Below, in pieces: positions 13,084 through 16,927 of a stretch of DNA of 16,927 nt (its first letter is position 1; each line of letters opens with the position of its first letter). A program made the translations under genes and the position numbers. This stretch comes from Candidatus Shapirobacteria bacterium (GTDB taxonomy: Bacteria > Patescibacteriota > Microgenomatia > UBA12405). The stretch is from assembly GCA_023245435.1 (NCBI GenBank), contig JAHFKH010000016.1, positions 1-16,927 of the forward strand, in the 5' to 3' direction. The notes under the pieces are model-generated. The model did not search any database and was not told the origin of the DNA. It worked only from the letters and a program-made list of their open reading frames with translations.

Positions 13084-13136
13084 AAACCCCACCCCTCGAT
13101 TAGGAAATCGAGACCCTCCCCTTGACAGGGCGAGGT
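13084..13136 (+). repeat. Dispersed palindromic repeat, copy D
   Basis: The core stem is CCTC + CCC (13115-13121), loop TTGACA (13122-13127), GGG, a bulged C, GAGG (13132-13135). A second hairpin CTCGAT (13095-13100) / ATCGAG (13107-13112) precedes it. It lies between the convergent ends of the Thr/Pro-rich protein gene and HU. Confidence 0.75.
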
Positions 13137-13142
13137 AAAAAT

Positions 13143-13168
13143 AAATCCCCCTTTGCAGGGGGATTTTT
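13143..13168. terminator. Bidirectional intrinsic terminator between the Thr/Pro-rich protein gene and HU
   Basis: AAATCCCCC (13143-13151) pairs with GGGGGATTT (13158-13166) around TTTGCA. A T-run follows on the plus strand, and ATTTATTTTT follows on the minus strand, so it can end both the convergent transcripts. Confidence 0.85.
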
Positions 13169-13184
13169 AAAATTACAGATGTAA

Positions 13185-13457
13185 TTATTTGACCATTTTC
13201 TTGATTTTGGTTCCGGGTATGTAGCGAGGCATACGTCGAGCCATAATTTTCTTGGATTCTTTTGATCCAATAGCTTTAATGGTTTTAGCTTTGAACATTT
13301 TGGTTTTGAAAGTTCCAAAACCGGAAAGCTTGACTGATTCGCCAGCGGCGAGAGCTTTCATAACTTCGTTTAAAAAGGTTTCAACGGAAACCTTGGCAGC
13401 TTTTTTTGAAAGTTTTGCTTTTTGAGCAACAACTTCAATGAGATCTTTTTTGGTCAT
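13185..13457 (-). CDS. HU-like DNA-binding protein with a variant arm tip
   Basis: The 90-residue protein is a nucleoid protein of the HU/IHF family, expected to bind and bend DNA as a dimer. It aligns without gaps to standard 90-residue HU: MTKKDLIEVVAQKAKLSKKA, then GESVKLSGFGTF (39-50), then MPRYIPGTKIKKMVK (76-90). The beta-arm differs. In place of the conserved R-N-P at 61-63 it has K-A-I, so the intercalating Pro63 is Ile. The arm is rich in Lys (KAKTIKAIGSKESKKIMARR). The 5' leader has no Shine-Dalgarno site, and the gene has its own promoter in the 64-nt gap after rny. Confidence 0.93.
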   Translation of the reverse strand: MTKKDLIEVVAQKAKLSKKAAKVSVETFLNEVMKALAAGESVKLSGFGTFKTKMFKAKTIKAIGSKESKKIMARRMPRYIPGTKIKKMVK

Positions 13458-13462
13458 TGTTT

Positions 13463-13485
13463 TTGAATTTAAATAAATAATTCAA
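13463..13485. repeat. Inverted repeat in the HU leader
   Basis: TTGAATT (13463-13469) and AATTCAA (13479-13485) form a perfect 7-bp inverted repeat with a 9-nt spacer, between the HU -10 box and its ATG. It may be an operator or a weak mRNA hairpin; AT-rich context makes chance possible. Confidence 0.35.
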
Positions 13486-13490
13486 CCTTC

Positions 13491-13518
13491 ATTTTAAACG
13501 GATAATACAAAATATCAA
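13491..13518 (-). promoter_or_regulatory. Promoter of the HU gene
   Basis: On the minus strand TTGATA (13518-13513) is followed after 16 nt by TAAAAT (13496-13491). The ATG is 33 nt further, so unlike its neighbours HU would have a short leader of about 27 nt. Confidence 0.5.
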
Positions 13519-13521
13519 GTA

Positions 13522-15051
13522 CTATGCGCCATTTTTAACCGCATTTTTATCGACTTTGCTACCTATAATAGTTGAAGAGGTTTTAAATTCACGAATAACA
13601 TTAACTTTAATTTGCCCAGCCCATTTGGCTTCTTCATCTAATTTATCAGCAATATTTTGAGATAAAACTTTGGCCTCATCATCACTTACAGTGCTAGGTT
13701 CGACAATAACCATAACTTCTCGACCGGCTTGATAGGCGGCCACAGAAATAACACCAGCAAATGATTTGGCGACATCTTCAATATTTTGCATTCGTTTTAA
13801 ATATTCTTCATGAACTTCGTAACGAGCACCAGGACGTGCACCTGAGGCAGCGTCACCTAAATAAACGATAATTGATTCGACTGAAGAAAAAGGTTTATCT
13901 TCGTGATGTTCAGCAACAGCATTGATGACAGCTTCGGGCATTTTAAATCGACGTAATAATTCAACACCTAAATCAATATGAGTACCTTCTTGATCGACAA
14001 TAACTTTGCCAACATCGTGAAATAAAGTTCCTAAACGAACAGTATTTACATCGGCGTGTAGTTCATTGGCAATAGCAACAGCAATTTTTACGGCTTCAAT
14101 TGTATGTTTGGCTAAATTTTGTCCATATGAATATCGAAACTTAAATTTACCGACATGTTGGATTAATTCTAAAGGAATATTGTAAACACCGACTTCTTGA
14201 CAAATTTTACGACCTTCGTTGACTAAAATTTTGTCCATTTCATTTTTGGTTTGAGCCACAATTTCTTCGATACGAACTGGCTGAATACGACCATCACGAA
14301 TTAATTTTTCAAGAGCAATACGGGCAACTTCACGACGAGTAGAATCGAAAGATGAAATACGAATGTCGTTACCTTCGTCCATTTCTAATTCAACTCCGGT
14401 GGCTTTTTCAAAAGCACGAATATTGCGACCTTCACGACCAATAATTTTACCTTTGATTTTGTCGTCAGGGAGGGTAAAAGTTGAAACAGTATATTCGGCC
14501 ACATAATCGGTGATTCCGTGAGTAATTCCTTCAAGAATTAATTCTTTGGCTAATTCTTCTTGTCGAGTTCGTAAATTTTCTTTGGCTTCGTCAATTTTAC
14601 GAGCTAACCAATTACTCATTTTTTTCTCAGTTGAAGAAATTAATAAATCTTTGGCTTTTTGAACATCAAGACCAGAAATAGCTTCGAGTTTTTCTAATTG
14701 TTTTTTGTATAAATCGTCAATTGATTCGAGTTTTTTGGTTATTGTTAAATCTTTGTTGTCAAGGTTTTGTTCTTTTTGAATTAAATAACGTTCTTTTTCA
14801 TCCAAAGATTTTAAACGTTGAAAAATTTCTTGTTCCTTGACCTTGACATCAGCTTCGATTCTTTTGGCATTATCAATGAGTGCCTGGGCGGCAGCGGCCG
14901 CCTTGGGGTCGGCTTGAACTACAGTTGGAGTAACAACTGCCGCCTTTTTAGGAGAAAAAACAACTCGATTGGTTGTGGTTGTGGCAGGTTCAACAGCAAC
15001 ACTATCACCACCAAACAGGACTTTAAACTTGGACAGAAATGAATTAAACAT
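13522..15051 (-). CDS. rny: Ribonuclease Y lacking the N-terminal membrane helix
   Basis: An endoribonuclease that starts mRNA decay. The 509 residues hold a long charged coiled coil (about 50-175), a KH domain (GKIIGREGRNIRAFEKATGV, 201-220, then RREVARIALEKLIRDGRIQP, 239-258) and an HD domain. The HD domain shows YGQNLAKHTIEAVKIA (309-324), LFHDVGKV (343-350) with the metal-binding H345-D346, EHHED (381-385) and GDAASGARPGARYE. Most RNase Y proteins begin with a membrane helix. Here the first 50 residues (MFNSFLSKFKVLFGGDSVAV, then Thr/Ala/Pro-rich linker) contain no such helix, although the first 13 could form an amphipathic one. It has a clear Shine-Dalgarno site and lies 134 nt after recX, between recX and HU. 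Confidence 0.95.
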   Translation of the reverse strand: MFNSFLSKFKVLFGGDSVAVEPATTTTNRVVFSPKKAAVVTPTVVQADPKAAAAAQALIDNAKRIEADVKVKEQEIFQRLKSLDEKERYLIQKEQNLDNKDLTITKKLESIDDLYKKQLEKLEAISGLDVQKAKDLLISSTEKKMSNWLARKIDEAKENLRTRQEELAKELILEGITHGITDYVAEYTVSTFTLPDDKIKGKIIGREGRNIRAFEKATGVELEMDEGNDIRISSFDSTRREVARIALEKLIRDGRIQPVRIEEIVAQTKNEMDKILVNEGRKICQEVGVYNIPLELIQHVGKFKFRYSYGQNLAKHTIEAVKIAVAIANELHADVNTVRLGTLFHDVGKVIVDQEGTHIDLGVELLRRFKMPEAVINAVAEHHEDKPFSSVESIIVYLGDAASGARPGARYEVHEEYLKRMQNIEDVAKSFAGVISVAAYQAGREVMVIVEPSTVSDDEAKVLSQNIADKLDEEAKWAGQIKVNVIREFKTSSTIIGSKVDKNAVKNGA

Positions 15052-15057
15052 AAAAAA

Positions 15058-15063
15058 CCTCCG
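15058..15063 (-). promoter_or_regulatory. Shine-Dalgarno site of rny
   Basis: CGGAGG on the minus strand lies 6 nt (all T) before the ATG at 15051. It is one of only two clear Shine-Dalgarno sites in the window and fixes the start. Confidence 0.75.
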
Positions 15064-15065
15064 TA

Positions 15066-15152
15066 GTTATCGTTTTTACCTAGTTTGACACGACAAAATC
15101 CCCAAACAAAAAATGAAAGTTTAATTTAGTTGTCATTAAAAGGTAACGATAA
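15066..15152 (-). promoter_or_regulatory. Candidate structured leader or operator pair upstream of rny
   Basis: GTTATCGTTTTTACC (15066-15080) and GGTAACGATAA (15142-15152) are complementary over 11 bp with a 3-nt bulge, separated by 61 nt. If transcribed, the arms would enclose most of the leader, and the 3' arm ends just before the Shine-Dalgarno site. I could not place a convincing promoter in the 134-nt gap. Confidence 0.35.
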
Positions 15153-15185
15153 TTTAAAATTTAAGTAAACAGTAGTAGTTTACAG

Positions 15186-15800
15186 TTAATTTGGGGTTTC
15201 GTCAATTACAGATTTTATGTCATTATAGGCAAAACCTTTTTGTATCAGAGACTGAATTAATTTGGTTTTGGTCTTAAAATCCAAAGGCTTTGGTAGTTTA
15301 TTGGTTTTTTTGAGTAATAAGTTTTTGATATTATCTTTTTCATTGTTTGAGCTAAGTAATGTTTTATCTAAATGGTAAAAAGAAAATAATTGTTCTAAAT
15401 AACGTCGGGATTTTTTGTGATGTTTTTTGATAATAAATTTGGCGTAGTTATTTTTGTCTAACCAACCTTTATTGTCGAGATAATTTATTGTATCGTCGAC
15501 AATAGTATTGGTATTTGAATTTAAAATATTATATTTTTTACAATAATATTTAATTTGATTTTTTAGTTTAGGTAACAATATTGACGCAATTTTGGGCGAA
15601 ATTGCTACTTGTCGCAAAGCATAATTGTTGATTAAAAATTTAAGCGACAATTCGCAAAGTAATTGATAATTATTTACGTCACCGGTTTTTACTTTGTGAA
15701 TAACTACATCATCTATTTTAAATGGCAAATAACTGCCATCATCAAAAGTAAGCCAAACTTTATCACTACTCCTGCTCGGGCTGATTTGAAGTAGTCGCAT
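15186..15800 (-). CDS. recX: Regulatory protein RecX
   Basis: RecX proteins bind RecA and limit its filament growth in recombination and repair. The 204 residues begin with a typical beta-rich segment (LLQISPSRSSDKVWLTFDDG, 3-22) and continue as tandem three-helix modules. Visible module elements are INYLDNKGWLDKNNYAKFII, KKHHKKSRRYLEQLFSFYHL and the final LIQKGFAYNDIKSVIDE. Its start overlaps the end of recA by 35 nt, a close coupling common for recA-recX. The start is supported because the first residues already align to the family N-terminus. A weak hairpin GTAAAC/GTTTAC (15165-15183) follows the stop. Confidence 0.92.
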   Translation of the reverse strand: MRLLQISPSRSSDKVWLTFDDGSYLPFKIDDVVIHKVKTGDVNNYQLLCELSLKFLINNYALRQVAISPKIASILLPKLKNQIKYYCKKYNILNSNTNTIVDDTINYLDNKGWLDKNNYAKFIIKKHHKKSRRYLEQLFSFYHLDKTLLSSNNEKDNIKNLLLKKTNKLPKPLDFKTKTKLIQSLIQKGFAYNDIKSVIDETPN

Positions 15801-16833
15801 TGTCTTTATCTGAATCTATTTTTGACCAAATATCTTTTCTTAATTTTTTGGCAATTTCGGGATTGTCGCGTAAATATTTTTTAGCTCCTTCACGGCCTTG
15901 CAAATTTACTTCGCCAATTTTAAAGAAGGCACCAGCTTTAGTGATAAATTCATATTTGACACCCATATCGACCAAAGATCCAAAAATGGAAATACCCTCG
16001 GTGTTTAGGATGTCAAATTCGGCTTCTTTGAATGGTGGAGCAATTTTATTTTTAACAATGCGAGCGCGGTGTTGAGAACCAACTGCTTCACCTCCAGCAG
16101 TTTTAATATTGGCAATTTTGCGAACATCAATACGGACAGATGCATAAAATTTTAAAGCTAGACCACCAGTAGTGGTTTCGGGGTTACCAAACATTACGCC
16201 GATCTTTTGGCGCATTTGATTGGTAAATATAACGACAGTTTTAGATTTAGAAATTGCGCCGGTTAATTTACGTAGGGCTTGGGACATTAAACGGGCTTGA
16301 AGACCCATCATCGAATCGCCCATTTCGCCTTCAATTTCGGCTTTGGGAACTAGAGCGGCGACAGAATCGATAACAATGACATCGACGGCATTGCTACGAA
16401 CTAAAGTGTCAACAATTTCTAAAGCTTGTTCACCGTTGTCTGGTTGAGAAATTAATAAATTGTCTAAATCAACTCCAACTGCAGCGGCGCGAACTGGTTC
16501 GAGAGCGTGTTCAGCATCAATAAAAGCGGCTGTACCACCTAATTTTTGGGCTTCAGCAATTAAATGTAAACAAATTGTGGTTTTACCTGAAGCCTCGGGA
16601 CCAAAAATTTCGGTAATTCGTCCACGGGGTAATCCACCCACACCTAAGGCAATATCGAGAGGTAAACAGCCGGTGGGAATAACTTCAACTGTCATATCGG
16701 CGCGACGGTCACCCATTTTCATAATGGCGCCATCACCATAGGCTTTGGTGATTTGTTCCATGGCTAATTTGACAGCTTCAAGGCGATTATTTTTGGTTGT
16801 GGCCCCAACAACAACTTTTTTTGCTTTTTTCAT
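15766..16833 (-). CDS. recA: Recombinase RecA
   Basis: ATP-dependent strand-exchange protein for homologous recombination and DNA repair. The 355 residues show Walker A GPEASGKT (78-85), catalytic Glu in FIDAEHALEP (E108), Walker B VIVIDSV (152-158), loop 1 PKAEIEGEMGDSMMGLQARL (163-182), the NQMRQKIGVMFGNPETTTGG stretch with loop 2 (205-224) and an acidic/polar C-terminus (DSDKDNATTSNQPEQE). There is no intein. The N-terminus carries a short basic lead (MKKAKKVVVG). Its ATG is 7 nt after the -10 box with no Shine-Dalgarno site, so the mRNA is likely leaderless. No LexA-type GAAC-N4-GTTC operator was found upstream. Confidence 0.98.
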   Translation of the reverse strand: MKKAKKVVVGATTKNNRLEAVKLAMEQITKAYGDGAIMKMGDRRADMTVEVIPTGCLPLDIALGVGGLPRGRITEIFGPEASGKTTICLHLIAEAQKLGGTAAFIDAEHALEPVRAAAVGVDLDNLLISQPDNGEQALEIVDTLVRSNAVDVIVIDSVAALVPKAEIEGEMGDSMMGLQARLMSQALRKLTGAISKSKTVVIFTNQMRQKIGVMFGNPETTTGGLALKFYASVRIDVRKIANIKTAGGEAVGSQHRARIVKNKIAPPFKEAEFDILNTEGISIFGSLVDMGVKYEFITKAGAFFKIGEVNLQGREGAKKYLRDNPEIAKKLRKDIWSKIDSDKDNATTSNQPEQE

Positions 16834-16840
16834 TAAGTAA

Positions 16841-16870
16841 GTAATACCAACGGGGACTATATCATGTCAA
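16841..16870 (-). promoter_or_regulatory. Promoter of recA, leaderless
   Basis: On the minus strand a consensus TTGACA (16870-16865) is followed after 18 nt by TATTAC (16846-16841), which has a TG extension (TGG at 16849-16847). The ATG begins 7 nt after the hexamer. Confidence 0.65.
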
Positions 16871-16927
16871 TGTATCAAATACGAAGATAATCCGAAACTA
16901 ATATTTTTCTAAAATTGTATTTATAAA

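Noticed and set aside
15165..15183. Hairpin GTAAAC/GTTTAC after recX as an intrinsic terminator
   Set aside because: The stem is only 6 bp and AT-rich with no proper T-run on the minus strand; a weak structure at most.
16834..16927. SOS (LexA) operator upstream of recA
   Set aside because: No GAAC-N4-GTTC or CTGT-N8-ACAG pattern is visible in the 94 bp available.

Overview
The window is a gene-dense, AT-rich bacterial chromosome segment. The gene set is housekeeping: a tRNA CCA-adding enzyme, SecD/SecF, DUF4446 and DUF3048 proteins, the RNase P RNA, two AI-2E-family membrane proteins, MiaA, YchF, an HU-like protein, RNase Y, RecX and RecA. Together with very short intergenic gaps, many starts without a Shine-Dalgarno sequence, small uncharacterised proteins and a Thr/Pro-rich anchored protein, this suggests a reduced genome of the Candidate Phyla Radiation (Patescibacteria), perhaps Microgenomates. 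That placement is inference from gene content and style, not from a marker phylogeny. TGA works as a stop (secD, the 27-residue peptide), so there is no sign of the TGA-to-glycine recoding of some CPR lineages.

Layout. Positions 1-1636 (+) hold the 3' part of the CCA-adding enzyme and an unknown 132-residue protein. Positions 1638-6567 (-) hold a tight cluster read leftward: DUF4446 protein, DUF3048 protein, winged-helix regulator with a degenerate nucleotidyltransferase-like domain, AbrB-like protein, secD, secF, and an unknown 111-residue protein with its own promoter. Positions 6606-7735 (+) hold a 27-residue membrane peptide, a 57-residue cysteine-free relative of DUF5679, a terminator, a GNAT-like acetyltransferase and the RNase P RNA. 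Positions 7785-12646 (-) read leftward as a TPR protein, ychF, a small four-cysteine protein, miaA and two tandem AI-2E paralogues. A Thr/Pro-rich anchored protein (12681-13064, +) diverges from the TPR gene. Positions 13185-16833 (-) read leftward as recA, recX, rny and HU.

Two patterns run through the window. First, many genes start 5-12 nt after a -10-like hexamer, usually with the extended TGN motif (TGNTANNNT). This implies leaderless or nearly leaderless mRNAs for recA, ychF, the TPR gene, the GNAT gene and others. The RNase P RNA has the same -10 type at the spacing expected for its 5' end. Only rny and the DUF5679-like gene have clear Shine-Dalgarno sites. Second, four copies of a dispersed palindromic repeat share the core CCCTTGACAGGG with structurally conserved but sequence-variable arms. 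Two lie between convergent genes, one lies between a terminator and the GNAT gene, and one lies in frame inside miaA, adding about 15 residues.

Other oddities are the cysteine-to-noncysteine changes in the DUF5679-like protein, an HU protein with Ile in place of the intercalating Pro63, an RNase Y without the usual N-terminal membrane helix, and a compact (~253 nt) RNase P RNA whose promoter sits in the end of the preceding gene. No CRISPR array, tRNA, insertion sequence or phage gene was seen.
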